64,000 bases of DNA, from positions 47,923,001-47,987,000 of the forward strand of contig CM074858.1 in the NCBI GenBank assembly GCA_037501455.1, written 5' to 3'. Position 1 is the first letter of the stretch. Every line of letters begins with the position of its first letter. This document shows positions 48,233 through 60,998 of this stretch, piece by piece. Under the pieces are notes generated by a model. It saw only the letters and a list, made by a program, of their open reading frames with translations. It had not been told where the DNA came from and ran no database searches. The translations under genes and the position numbers were made by a program. The DNA comes from Lantana camara (taxonomy: Eukaryota > Streptophyta > Magnoliopsida > Lamiales > Verbenaceae).

Positions 48233-48457
48233 TCATTCGCCCAACCAACTCTTTTGAATTAACCGAATTTGACTTCCCGAATACCCTTGGACCACCCGTC
48301 TCGGAGTTAGGTCCATAGCTACTAGCTTACCCATATCGGAGTTTAAAATACCCTCAAGGATAACTACTCCTGACGCCCTTAACGATTCAATTCCTACCTT
48401 GGGGTGTTCATCATTAGGATCTACCTTAACACGAATCCTTTTCCATTTTCCGTTCAT
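48233..48457 (-). CDS. Element D small ORF of unknown function
   Basis: 74 codons with a basic start (GKWKRIRVKV) and an end QIRLIQKSWL. The homologous stretch of element A (25516-25749) keeps the same frame for ~77 codons with one stop at 25693-25695. I recognise no domain. Conservation of frame between two copies could be a remnant of an ancestral protein or simply shared recent descent. Confidence 0.3.
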   Translation of the reverse strand: MNGKWKRIRVKVDPNDEHPKVGIESLRASGVVILEGILNSDMGKLVAMDLTPRRVVQGYSGSQIRLIQKSWLGE

Positions 48458-50399
48458 GTTACCTATTCATACTCTTTGACCCCTTAAGGTTATATTTGGC
48501 ATCTAGCTCCACATTTCCTTGAGTCGAGGATAAAACGTTCCTGATGCGTTTTGAAGTTTGATGTAAGTCCTCCATTGATCATCTTTTTCCATTTGGTCCC
48601 TTCTTAAGTTTCCTTCTAGATCACCTTTGATAGAACCGAGAACTTAATAATCTTGTCTCGGATCCCTTAATACTTTTAATGAATAAATTTTGATCGACAA
48701 CATCCCCTCACATAATTGATTGATCAAATTTTCCTTTAGTTAAATCCATCTTAGGAGGTCACAGAAACTCCCATATAATTTCATCCTCCATTTTATCTCT
48801 CGGTCGTGCTCTCCCCCTTAAATTTCTGTTGTCCCGGGTTGAACTCCATTGATTCTTCTTTCTTATTCTTATCCGATCCGAACACTCCATTACTTCCTTT
48901 CCTTTAAATCAGGTATGGTTCGGTTGAACTTGACACTTGATAGTTGAGGCGAAAGGACTTCCTATCAAGTAAACACTAAAATGCATGTTGGGTTAAAATG
49001 ACAATGCATGGGTCACGTTTACATCACGCAGTTATACAACACATTAGCATAACAAAACCAATTAGAAATGCACGAATAACATAAGATCAAGAGAATAAAT
49101 AATTAATGCAAAATATGATGCACGTGCTATGAATGCTTTGGAACCTGTCACCAATGGTGTAAGTAGTTAGCTCGGTAGCTTTTCCTCGTTCCTCCAATCC
49201 CGAGGTCACTTTGACTTGGTGATTATCCCTTGCCTTTCCCACGGTCTTCAAGTTTTCCATGAGTCCATCACTTGTATCTTCTACTATCCGAGATTGCAAT
49301 TTCCGTAATCCCTAATTCTTCCACGTCCACAGAATTCGTATCCAAACTTCTTCTCGAATTTCGACCTCTACTTCCAATCATCACCTCAATCAAGAATTCC
49401 GCGCTTATCCTTTGTGAATTTAATTCATCTCCAACTGCTTACATTTGAGCGCATGATTTCCTTTCTTTACCATTTCCATTTGTTGCTTCATATCTTCCAT
49501 TTTACTTCACCACATGGCAATTCAGTTTGGTTTTGGAAAAACGAACTCATAGTCCAATCAACACCTTAATCAAGATTCCCGTGAATACTATTTATGAGTT
49601 TCCCTTCATGATCGAAATCCAAAGCAACCCAGTCCAACTCTTCCCGGTCTTAACTTCGACAGACTTGATTTCAATTTCCTGAGCTTAGTCAGAATTCCTT
49701 CTTTGTCGACCCCATGTGCACCACTCCTACCGGACCCATCTTATCTTAGTTTCTCCTAATTATTGATACCTTTTCAACGATCAAGTCCCGAATCAGAATA
49801 TCTTCAAGGTTCGTTCACTTTATTCTTTAGGTTGTAAGATCTCGTGCATCCAATCCAAGGCACCTTATGTGACAGAGCCATATCGGTCAATCTTCTAGAT
49901 CATAACCATCCCACAATCAATCCTTATTCTACCAAGTGTCCTTCTGCCATCGCGTCTCTAAATTCAATCTTCCCATCCTGAAGCCTAATTCTTGATCTCT
50001 AGCCCTATTTGGGAAGTCTCGCATCTAGCATTCTCCATATTCTTCCCAGAGTATCCTGCCCATCTTCCGTGTCTCAGAGAGGTTCGCAATCGATCTTCCT
50101 TGTCGTAGAACTTGGCCGTGGTTTGATATTATCTCCATAACCTATAAATAATACTTACTTCAAAAATAGATGCATGCGATTAGTGCATGCTCATGACACA
50201 TTTTCAACAATTAATGCAAAAATCCTTATGTAAATGCAACAGATAGTCCAACAAAATTCAAAAAGGAAAGCCGAATTCATGTTCAAGATCAATGCAATGC
50301 ACACATTGTCATATAGTCCCTAAGCCGTACGACCTAGACTGACTCCAACACGACTCAAGAACACCGGTTTTGCAACCTGGCTCTGATACCACTTAAGGA

Positions 50400-53300
50400 T
50401 GTAGCACCCCGCACGTGAGGCACCACATCCCCCGCACTAAGGCTCAACACGAGTAACGAAATAGTTAATCCGCTCCCGTATCGAACCCTAGCGAACGGGA
50501 GACAAACATAAAAAAAAACTTTCCTAAGCCAGGCGGAGCTAGACCCTGCAACGAATACCAATCCACAATATATAATGCATGGCCAAACCCAACCACAAAC
50601 ATACAAACCATAAACGGAATTTGGGCTCTTCAGGCCTCTTTTAAAATCATAACCAAACCCAGTAAAAGCAATTCACTAATAATTACATAGTTATTCAGTT
50701 CATAAACTGCAGAATCAAATCGAACATAAATCCAATACATGAATGAGTGCAGAGACTCTCCTAACCTAACTCGATCAACTTAAAACTCCCAAAACCTCCG
50801 CCTAGCTCGAACTCCAAAAATCAAGCCTGCACACTAAAAGATTGGGGAGGGAGAGGGGTCAGTCTCTAGAAGACTGAGTGAGCAGGAGCGATAGATATAT
50901 ATATAAAACATGCACATGCAAGACATAAATTCCGAGCAAGGTTTTATTTTGTAATTGGTTCCCACTAAGGGTAAGAAAATAGATAATCAATGCTCGAACT
51001 TTACACCTAAGACAAATTAAATTCATTCCATACGTAAATCATACTTAAATATAAGGCTCGGCGAGTGAGCGTGCACAACCTCCATCCAAACTCCGACCGT
51101 GTACGACAATTATCAATAATATATTGATTAGGTGATCATGCAATAAATCATAATACAGGCAGACCATAAATTAAGCCCTAAATATATTGTTTGGGCAATC
51201 CGGTTCCCGGCCTTCCCGCACAGTGCCTATCAAACGATATTCAATCAGTCAATCAATCAGTCAATTATAATTAATTCCAACCTTCTTCCTCCGGGTTGGT
51301 GGTGGGTTTGCAAGGCCCGACCACCTCCGTCTTTGACCAAAAGGGGTTACATGACTCCCCAGATGGCACTCAGCTCCCTTTCCCCGCCAATCTCCTGACG
51401 AGGTCCAGTACCGCTGTCTAGTAGTGGGACTAGTATATGGGATCCCCGTCAGCCCTTGCTTCCTCGGTTAGCCACATATACTAAGTCCCGGGGCCCGTTC
51501 CGTCAGAAATCCGAAATGTGTCTCGCCAAACAATCAATTCATAAGTACATATCATAATTCATAAATACATACTATAAGAAATCATACCTTACCGTGTAAC
51601 TCGGCTTATGCTATATACGTACCTCTCCGTGTCATCCGAACCCGTAGCTAGCATGAAGACACACGGTTTGGAGCATAGCCTCATTACAAAACCATTTTCA
51701 AGCTTATATATGCTCGTACGTATAACTCAGAAGGATTTACTCGATAACTCCATTTGAAAATCATATATATATAATCATAAGGTTTTGGCCAAAGCTTTTC
51801 ACATAAGGGTTGTAGGGTTTGTTACATAGCTAAAACGAAAACCACCCTCACCTCAACCGTGAAGAATCAAGGATCGAGCACCAAGTGCCTGACGATCAAA
51901 AGCTCTCCACCCTGGAGACAAACTGTACAAAAGACCACAAGACGTGTTCGTGAGACTCAAGACTCATAATGAACCATATATGACGCACGGCAATGATGTG
52001 AATATGATATGAATGCATAAATGATCATATCATATTAATAAAATGTTCATGTACACGATTAATAAATTTAAAACATATAATCATCCATTCGTTCATATAT
52101 TTCATATAAATTCCATAAATTCATAACATTCATAATATTCATATAAATTTCATAAATTCAAATCATTCGTAATATTCATAGTACGTAACAATTAATCTAA
52201 AATTCATTGAATAAGCACAACATATAATATTCATATTCACATTAGGAATAGAATAAATAAACGTTCAAACAATAGTCAGTCGAACAAATACGCGAAATGG
52301 AAATCAATTAATTTCGATAATTAAATTAAATCAATTAATATTCAAAATATATAATAAATATACATAATATATAATAAACATACATATTATATAATACAAT
52401 ATACCATATATACATTACATATATATATACTTCACGTACACACACACACTCAAGCATGCATGCAATATACTATATATACAAACATGCAAATACACATTCA
52501 CACGTACCAGCCATGCATGCATTTAGATGTATATATATATATACCATATATTACACAATCAACACACACAACACAGACATATATATATATATATATACAC
52601 ACACTTCATACAACCCATGCATGCACTCACGCACACAATACACAATCATGCATGCAATCTCCTCACACACAGCCATGCATATAGCAGCCCTGAAACCAGC
52701 AAAACGACAGCAGCAAACAGCAGCAGAACAGCAGTTTAAACTCACGCAGGGAAGAAGAAAAACTCAGGAACAGTTCAGAGAAAATGGGGTGACACCCCCG
52801 TGTCACCCTCCAAACCTAGACCGAGACACGCCCGTGTCTCGGTACAGAAATCCCACACCCAGATTGCACCCCCGTGTCTGCTAGAAAGGAAGGAAAGAGA
52901 CACGCCCGTTACACGCAGCAGGAGCAGTCTCTGATTTACAAAAACTGACGCAGAAACAGGGCATGCTTGAAGGCGATGACACAGGCAGGGAAAGACTACA
53001 GAGCAGGGCATAAAATGCTGCAACAACTCAACCATAATATACACTAAAAAGCCATGAAAGATGACAGCAACAAGAAGAAGGAAATCGGCAGTTTGACAGC
53101 AGAAACAGTCCAGAAAACAGAGCAAAATTTCGAAGAAAAACAGGGCAAGCGTGAGCTCAATCCATCCGATTTCATTCAAGTCCAAAAGTCCATCAAAGGT
53201 GCAGCAAAATATCATATATTTAACAAGGAAATCAGTTCCCAAACAAGCTCTCACAGGAAGGAAGTCATACGTGACATATACGTGGGATTTTCTGAAATTT

Positions 53301-54620
53301 TCCATAAATGAACTCTCATATAATTCTCAACAAACATGAAGGCAATGATCATAAATGGTATGAAGATGTCAAAACAATCATTCTCATGCTTGGAATCGAT
53401 CAAAACCGTTAAGACTCAAAGAAGATCATAAATTTGTCCAAAAACCTTCCTTTCGGAAGTTGCCCAGAAATTCGAGAATTCATGCTTAAAAATCATGAAT
53501 GAAAAGATGAAAATGCTCAGAATTACTCATATATTACAACCCTAAGCTTACCTTGATGATTGGTTGAAGTTTGAAGAAGATTTGAGCTCCAAAATCTCCA
53601 AAGGAAGAAGGGTTTCGGGACTGGAGGAGATGCAGTAGCTTTGGCTGAGCTTTTGGGGATGGTGAGAGGGTCAACTCGGTTAAAGCTTGAAATATCTATG
53701 TAGATGGTTGAGTTAGGGTTAAAATGAATCAAACTATAGTTAATTTGGTCATGGTTTGCTCAAGATATGGCTCAATAAGTGTAACAAGGTCAAGTTGGTC
53801 TCCGTTTCGTTTTTCGGTTGAAATTCGGAGTTTCAAATGACTTAGGAAAAATGTAAGGTTAGGTTTGCTAAACTCGAATCTTCGTTACGAGTTCAGCGGA
53901 TTTGACGAAACTCGAATCCGAGTTCCCGAGCTCAAGATATTAAATTCGGAACCAAGGGTACGCTAAGTGCTCGTTAGCTCCCGTTTTGGTTCCTCAAATG
54001 AAATTAAATTCGTTAGCCTATCAAATGAATTCGAAAACATAAATTGAGCATAAAATCATGTTCATAACACATATATGTATAACATATTACAAATTCGTGC
54101 CAATTTGATATCATATCATATAAGAACGAAGCACAAAATTAATAACAAAGCTCAATCATACAATTCATGCATAATTACATAATTCCATGCAAAATGAAAT
54201 AAAATCCATGCAAAATAATTCCCATGCATAATCAGGATTTCATGCATAAATTATATTAAATCCCATGCATATATTGAGATTCATGCGTAACAACTCCCAT
54301 GCGAAAATTATAATCTCAGGCATCAATATGTTAAACCCATGCAAAAATATTTGATTTCATGCATATATGATTTCACGTATAAATATATATATAAATAATT
54401 AGTTAATTAAAACATGATTAATTAATATCACATATAATTAGTATAATCATTAAAGTAATAATAGAATATTATATTATAATATAATAAATTAATAACAATT
54501 ATAATAAGATTAAATATAAAAACACGTAAAACAATTAATCACATAATTAAATAATTTAAATTGCGCAATTTAGAAGCAAATACGTCACGTTATTAAAAAC
54601 TGAAAAACTGGGGCGCTACA
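50400..54620 (-). repeat. Element D 5' LTR (4,221 bp)
   Basis: Same length as the 3' LTR, offset by 7,087 bp and nearly identical. It carries the same hairpin cluster (about 52787-52917) and CAGTC hairpin (50859-50877). Confidence 0.95.
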
Positions 54621-55716
54621 GCACCTCTCTTGAAAGATTATATGCGCGAGCCTGAACTAGTGGCCTCACACCCCCGACCGGTACTCCCCATTGCTTTGGA
54701 CACATGTTTGCTAGGTGTTCATTGCTCCCGCATCGTATACACAAGTTTAGACGTTTCCTACAAGTCTCAGCATTATGGTTGTCACGTCCACAGTAAGCGC
54801 AAAGAGGCTTTCCTAACTGTGATGGCAGCGCCGTGGCAAGAGCATTCTCTGAGGTCGATCTATCAATATGGGACTTCTTCTTTTTAGGTCTTTCCTGAGA
54901 TGGTAGGGTCAAATCAGTAGTGGACCTTTTCGTCGTATTGGATTCTTGTCCTGATCCTGAAGCTAAGTCCTGTTCAAAATGTGGAATAGGTCTCCTGGCA
55001 TTATCCGAATCCTCGACCTTTAAAGCTTTGGTGGTAGCCTTAGCCTAGGTACTCGTATTAGCAGCTTTCAAGGCATCCTGTATATCTGGCCTGAGTCCCT
55101 GTACAAATTGCATTCCCTTGTGGAAGTCATCACTCGCTATATTGGGTTCATAGCGTGATAATCTTTCGAACTCCACGATGTATTCGCCCACAACTCTCCC
55201 TCCTTGCTTCAATTCAGTAAATTCTCTCAATCTACGAGTATGTGAGGCTGGTGGAATGAATTTATTTCTGAACTTCCGGACAAATACTTCCCAAGTAATA
55301 GCTTCCCCGGCGTCCTCTAATACAATCTGAGTACTCTCCCACCAGGAGTAAGCCTCGCCCTGAATCAAAGTAAGAGTGCAACGAGCTTTCTCCTGAGGGT
55401 CACATGGAATAAGCTGCCAAATTCTCTCGACCTCTTTAAGCCACATCTCAGCCTGAATATCATTGCCCCTATAAAATTTAGGAGGATGCTGATTCTGAAA
55501 CTCACGTAGTACACCCAAAATAGGGTTCTCCAGTGGTGCTACTGGTGTAGGTGGTGCCGGAGGAACTCGTTCCTGAAGCCTCTGATCAATTAACCCGACC
55601 ACTGTATTCATGAAATCTTGTGGTTGAGCAGGAGGGGGTGGAGGAGCACGAGGGGAATAATGGCAACGTCTCCTATGTCCAGGAGAGTGCTCACGGCGAG
55701 CTCTACCTCGAGGCAT
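54616..55716 (-). pseudogene. gag: Element C Gag (Ty3/gypsy type), with one in-frame stop and cut by element D
   Basis: The ATG is at 55716. The Pro-rich N terminus leads into a Retrotrans_gag domain (FYRGNDIQAEMWLKEVER, LIQGEAYSWWE, FRNKFIPPASHTRR, ELKQGGRVVGEYIVEFERL), the fold that forms the capsid. A TAG at 55044-55042 interrupts the frame after ~224 codons. The frame then continues through a Lys-rich linker into two CX2CX4HX4C zinc knuckles (CAYCGRDNHNAETC and CIRCGSNEHLANMC). It ends where element D was inserted (54620/54621). The sequence resembles Tekay-type Gag, but the protease that would normally follow is absent from C. Stretches 54616-54912 and 55045-55716 are the two open parts. 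Confidence 0.88.
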
Positions 55717-55945
55717 CCTGTAACTGAGACACTAGATATGCATGTTGGATTAGGGGATGCTAATGAACATAATTGAGATCAAGATCATAAGATGCAAATG
55801 AAATACATAGTTCACATAATTCATCAAATTCAAATAGATTCAAGTAATTCCAACTAAGATGCAGACTCACAAATTATCAATTAATCCTATGACGTTTGAC
55901 CTAGACTCACAAGACACGACACTAGAACCTCGGTTTTGCAACCGG

Positions 55946-55957
55946 GCTCTGATACCA
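55946..55957 (-). other. Element C primer-binding site (tRNA-iMet)
   Basis: The reverse complement reads TGGTATCAGAGC, a few bases inside the 5' LTR edge at 55965. The next bases form CGGTT-GCAA-AACCG (55931-55944), the same GCAA-loop hairpin found after the primer sites of A, O and B. Confidence 0.9.
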
Positions 55958-55964
55958 CTTAAGA

Positions 55965-57474
55965 TGTAGCACCCCTATACGTAGAGATGCCACACCCCCG
56001 CACTATAGGTCGATTCACATACGATATGGATAATCCGTACATGAACTAACCTATAGCGAACGGGTGACAAGTAAAAGAAATGGGTTAGCTAGGTGGGACT
56101 AGACCCTGAATGAATTAAATCCAACACATGAAATTTAAAGCGGAAGCATAACACTATCAGTTCATCATATATCAAATGTCCAAAAGTTCAGTATATCAAT
56201 ACATTATCATCTCCCATATTATACATGCAAAAGTTTCCGAATGCTAACAATAACCATAACATGCTAACTCCAGAAATATAAATACCGATGTCACAAAATG
56301 CATGAAGTGCTAGACTCAGCTGGGGAACACCACTCGACTCTGACTTCCGCCTAGCACACGATCGCGACAACCTGAAAGGTGGAGGCGTCAGTCATGGAAG
56401 ACTGAGTGAGGGCATAAATACACATTAACACGAATAACAAGAAAGTTATAACCTCGGGTAAGGTTTTATAACTAAAGATAATATAAGTTCAAGAATAACA
56501 TAGAACTCGCCCGAGATTACAACTATCAATATCAAGCATTTTATTAACTAATATGCAATCATGCAATTCAATTACACTGCACACATATCAGTTTCATGAA
56601 CTCAATTCCATGAACTCCAATAAACTTCATCACTGCAATAAACTCCATCACTCCAATGAACTCCATCACTCCAATGAACGCCATCATTCCAATAACGGTA
56701 AGGTTGCGAGCCTTCACCATTCACGGTAACGGTTCAATCACGGTAACATGGTAAACATGATTTGTAACATGATATATGGCTTTCTTTCAATAAGCATGAC
56801 TCGAGAGTTAGAAACAATTATAACTATATGTACCGTTTGGCCTGAAATCCACATAAGGTTATACGGGTTCGATGTAACTAGCAATTAAACCTCACCTTTG
56901 CCGACAAAAATGCAAGTAAGTCACGGCCTACGACCCTGCTCCTCATCACGGGGAAGCTGGTCTTGAAGCTAAAGAAATGGAGAAAAGAGATGAAGATGAT
57001 GATCAAGCTTCAAAGCTTGGAATTTTTCTTGAAATCTTGAATGATTTTGATGAAATCTCTTCTTTCTTCTTGAGCTTGTGGTTCGGTGGAGAAAAGGAAG
57101 CAAATACCGATGGATTTGGAGGAAAAATGGATAAGGAAGCTTGGAGATAGTTTATACCGTGATTCATCCTTCTTGAAATAAATGAAATTCTCAAATTACA
57201 ATTTAGTCCCTCAATTGTTTGAGTCATACAATCAAGGATGGTTTGTTTCTCAAATGATCAATTGAATCCATGTGAAAGCTATGCTATTTAGTCCTTGAAA
57301 TTTAAAGAAAATCACTTAAGGACAAGTTGGCAATTAACTCATATTTGGATATTATTCCACGTAATAAACATTTTCAAGTCATGAAATAAATTATAAGTTT
57401 AATATGAATTCATAAAATTTCATGAAAGTATAATAAAACATAGGAATTTAGTAAATGAAAATTGGGCCGTTACA
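55965..57474 (-). repeat. Element C 5' LTR (1,510 bp)
   Basis: Collinear with 41243-42828 but without the 141-bp tandem duplication. It carries a ~115-bp stretch near 57205-57310 that the 3' LTR lacks. The CAGTC hairpin is at 56388-56405. Substitutions between the two LTRs are more frequent than in D, so C is older, as the nesting requires. Confidence 0.88.
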
Positions 57475-57479
57475 ACCTA

Positions 57480-57881
57480 CAACCCTACGTGCTCGTTTTC
57501 AAGCCCGCATGTGACTATACTATTATATTTATATAATAGATACGTGCTTATAAGATACGTTTATGATCTTTCATAAGATTAAATGTTTTGGACTATATAT
57601 ATGAGCATATGTGAGCTTGAAAATGATTAGCAACAAGGATATGCTCCAAACCGTGTGTCTTCGTGCAAGCTTTGCTCTTCTTCAACTTGATATGTTTCGG
57701 ATGACACGGAGAGGTATGTTAAAAGCATAGGCCGAGTTGCACGGTAAGGTATGCTAAGGTATGTAAGTTTGTTACGTTCTAATTATGTTAAGTTGCGAGT
57801 TTTGGTTTGTTAAGTCTTGTTCAGATTTGCCGGGCCCAGGGAATTGTGGGTAAGGATGCCCGGGACGGAAAGGGCCGTCGG
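57480..57881 (+). mobile_element. Element B 5' LTR, second segment
   Basis: It resumes element B after element C, collinear with about 59700-60118 of the solo B LTR. It ends at the target duplication GTCGG of that solo LTR. Confidence 0.82.
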
Positions 57882-60800
57882 TGTGACACCCCGCTCGCTG
57901 CACGTACAGGTACGCGTCACGTGTGAGTTTATTTCCCGTAACTTAGTTGATTCCTTATTTAATTGATGACTTTATATGACGTATGTTCTCACATTTTATT
58001 TCTCATATTAACTACTTGAATTATTTGTTAAGAATTTACCCTAATTGAGCTCCTAATGTGAATATATGCAATTTATGAAATTTACGATTTATAATTAGAA
58101 TCCCGAGTATGCCAACTTTGTGAACTATGTGAATTAGATGATTTTAGAACTTATTTGTATGTATTAACTTGCCTTGGACTTAATTGATTTTAGTTTGGAC
58201 TCAATTGCACTTTATTTAAATTTTTGGGCCTTTTTGCAAATTGACCACTCCTGAGTCCTTAATTCGTATCTTGAGCTAGGGAACTCGGATTCGAGTTCCG
58301 TCACCTCCATTGGACTCGAATCGACGATTTGGAGCCAATGGAATAAGCCTTGTATCTTTTTGATGCCGTTTCGATCCCCAACGATGCAGATTTCGGCTCT
58401 ACGAACCTATAACGCCCCTAAGACCACTCGGAGCCTAGACCACTCATTACTTGAACTCTCCCTTGACTTATTCAACCAAAATATCAGCCATCTCTCTCCA
58501 TTTTTCTGCTGAAATTCGAACCAAGAGGAGAAAGAAAAGAGAAAGAAGAACTCCCAAGCTTCTTCCACCATTGTTGCACCTTTAAGCTCAAGTTTTAGCC
58601 ATTTCTTGCTCCAATCTTTTAAGGTAAGTTAGGATTCTTGATCTCCTTGTTCTTATGATTATCTTGCACTCCTTAAATCAGGCTTTCATGGTAGAGATTC
58701 ATGAATATGCTAGGGTTGATGAATAGTTAGGTTTTGAAGATCTTTGAGAACTTATGCATCTTTTGCCTTTCAAGAGTATGAAGACTTGTATGTTGATATC
58801 TATGGCTCATTTCTTGCTAATATTTGATCCTATTTGATGGTAGTTGGTTATTTGATGATTTACCATTAATGCTCTTTGGAGTTCTTGGGAGGAATTTGAT
58901 GAAACTCATGCCTATTTTGCTCTCCTTTGTTTCCGGTTTGAAACTTGCATGTTTGGAGCTGATTTAGTATGTTTTTCTTGCATGTATTTGTTGTATATTT
59001 GCACCATTTCATGCCTTGATGTTGTTACTTTGGTTTAGGATGGGTTTTCATGGAGTTTGGAAGCTTTTTCTCATTTTTTTTAGCCTCTGACCCAAATCCA
59101 CCGGGGTGGATTTGAGGTAGAGAGCTGTCTGCCCTAAATCCATGGGGGTAGATTCCCCCTTTGGAAAAAATCCACCGGGGTGGATTTAGGGCAGTGGCTC
59201 ATTTTTACTCCGAACTTTGTTTTCTTGTCATGTATTATTATGTGTTAACTTGCTTGTATTAGTTTTTTTTTGAATTCATTTGATATGATTTGATAGAGTT
59301 ATGATTCGATATACCGTAAGTGATATGCGTGTAATATTTTCTTGTGTAGTTTGTCTCCTTTATGCATTTTAAACTCATGAATGATTGTAGTATGCTATAA
59401 TATGATACATTATGAGGTTATTTGATATGATATGAGTTTAATTCTTGAATCCTTATGTATTATTTTATTATTTGCTCTGGCATGCCTAAATATGAATTTA
59501 TATGACATGCATTGCACCCACTCGCATTTGTATGCATCGCCGTGCGTCTAATTGGTTCATGATTGAGTCTAAGTCTCTAGTGTTGTGTTCTTTTGTTTCA
59601 GAGCCTCTTCCGAACGTCGTTGAACCCAAGGTTTAGGTGTTTGTTTGCTCCGTTTTGGCCCCGGACTCTACCTACTTTTGCTACAAGGTGAGGTTTAGGA
59701 TCTTTTCCTTTAGTTAATCGACCTATGGCCTAAATGTGATGATTTCTCACCCACATGCGAATATAGTATATATTTATATATTAGATATGTGTCATATGAT
59801 ATGTTTATGACCTTGTCATATGATTAAACGTTTTGAACTATAAGTATAAGCATATATAAGCTTGAAAATGTTTTGCAACGAGGCTATGCTTCAAACCGTG
59901 TGTTGTCAAGCAAGCTAGGATCTACCTCAACATCTTAATGTTAAGGAAGACATGGAGAGGTACGCGTATAGCATATGCCGAGTTGCAAGGTAAGGTATGC
60001 TCGATAAGGTACGTAAGTTATGTTTATTTATGTAGCGAGTTAAGTAAGTTTAATTGGATAATTGGTTGTTATTGGGCCCCGGAGACGTGGGTAAGGACGC
60101 CCGGGACGGCAAGGGCCGTCGGGTTAAGCCTGTGCACGATCTCCATTTGGAGTACTCACGCGCGACTCTTGGAGGTTAAGGAGGCGTGGTGCTTCAAGCA
60201 CATCGTGGGATAGCTACCCCGTGTGCATTGGTAATTAGGTGGAGAGGGTTTGACTCCTGAAACACCGTTGTTGTTGGGGATGGATTGTTTATGTATTTAC
60301 GGTTTTCTTGATTTTCTTACGTTATAGAGGAGTAAGGGTTAGTGCTCGTACTCGTCGAGGTTTTGTATGGTTCGTTGGTTATGAAACGGGATAGGAGTTT
60401 CCTTTAATTCTAGTATGTCTTATTTTGATTATGGAATGTGTAAGTTTGTTCCGAAAATGATTTGGTGTGCAAAACCCTACCCCGGTTCATAATCTTTCAT
60501 TTAATACGTGCTCTGATCTATATCTATATAGCGTATGGGTGTGCGTTAGCCCCCTCACTCAGTCGAGTTGTGATTGACCCCTCTCCTTTTCCCTCTCTTA
60601 GTTGCAGGTTTGCTCGAGCTAAGCGGGAATGTACGTGGTCGTGCTGTGCTAGCTAGTTTGGGTCGAGTCAGCATTTCATACTTGCATCTTTTGAATATTT
60701 TGATATGTATTTGAATTAAGCTATACTTTGGAGAACTTTGAATATCTTTTGTATTTTGGTCTGGAATGGCCACATATATATTTGGTATGCTTTTGGATCC

Positions 60801-60993
60801 TGTTATTTGCTTCCGCATATTTGTTTAATTGTTTCTCTTGCGCGCTCTGTTGCTGTCTTAGTCTCGCTTAACCTAGTGTGTGCGTGTAGGTCCTCGTTCG
60901 CTTAGACTTGGATTCATGTATGGACTTCCATTTCATATGTGGATTCGGGTCTAGGTGCGGGGGATGTGGTGGCTCGTCGCTCCGGGCGTCACA
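57882..60993 (+). mobile_element. Solo LTR of the B family (3,112 bp), inserted in element B's LTR
   Basis: It runs TGTGACACCCCG...GGGCGTCACA and is bounded by a perfect target duplication, GTCGG (57877-57881 and 60994-60998). It carries GC hairpins of the AAATCCACC-GG-GGTGGATTT type (59094-59187), a GGGCCCCGG island near 60074 and a CAGTC-type hairpin with one G-U pair (60559-60577). No internal region follows, so an element inserted here later lost its interior by LTR-LTR recombination. The ORFs at 59938 and 60462 have no recognisable domain. Confidence 0.9.
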
Positions 60994-60998
60994 GTCGG

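Larger units (their letters stand above)
47534..50399 (-). other. Element D internal region; no intact gene
   Basis: Starting from the primer site (50391-50380) with its imperfect GCAA hairpin (50364-50379), it is collinear with element A's internal sequence. A decayed coding-like stretch lies near 49430-49560. The ORF 48233-48457 (GKWKRIRVKVDPNDEHPKVG) is conserved in A but has no recognised family. The hairpin array is at 47593-47810, directly before the polypurine tract (AAGGGGGAGAGAT). Confidence 0.8.
43313..54620 (-). mobile_element. Element D: young non-autonomous long-LTR retrotransposon (LARD-like)
   Basis: 11,308 bp bounded by a perfect target duplication, GCACC (43308-43312 and 54621-54625). 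Both LTRs are exactly 4,221 bp (43313-47533 and 50400-54620), and I noticed only two single-base differences (for example AATTAG versus AATTGG near 43879 and 50957). The insertion is therefore recent. The internal region is only 2,866 bp, with primer site 50391-50380, an eight-unit hairpin array (47593-47810) and a polypurine tract. No protein domain is recognisable. It belongs to the same family as A and landed inside element C's gag. Confidence 0.95.
41243..57474 (-). mobile_element. Element C: gag-only LTR retrotransposon (TR-GAG-like), split by element D
   Basis: Bounded by a perfect target duplication, ACCTA (41238-41242 and 57475-57479). LTRs are 41243-42828 (3') and 55965-57474 (5'). 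The primer site is 55957-55946 and a C-run polypurine complement (18 C) is at 42836-42853. Without D the element is ~4.9 kb. Its internal ~1.8 kb encodes only a Ty3/gypsy-type Gag (54616-55716), and no RT, RNase H or integrase follows. That is the layout of the plant TR-GAG class, which is non-autonomous but supplies Gag. The element also carries the hairpin array and primer-site hairpin seen in the gag-less elements A, D and O. Confidence 0.9.
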
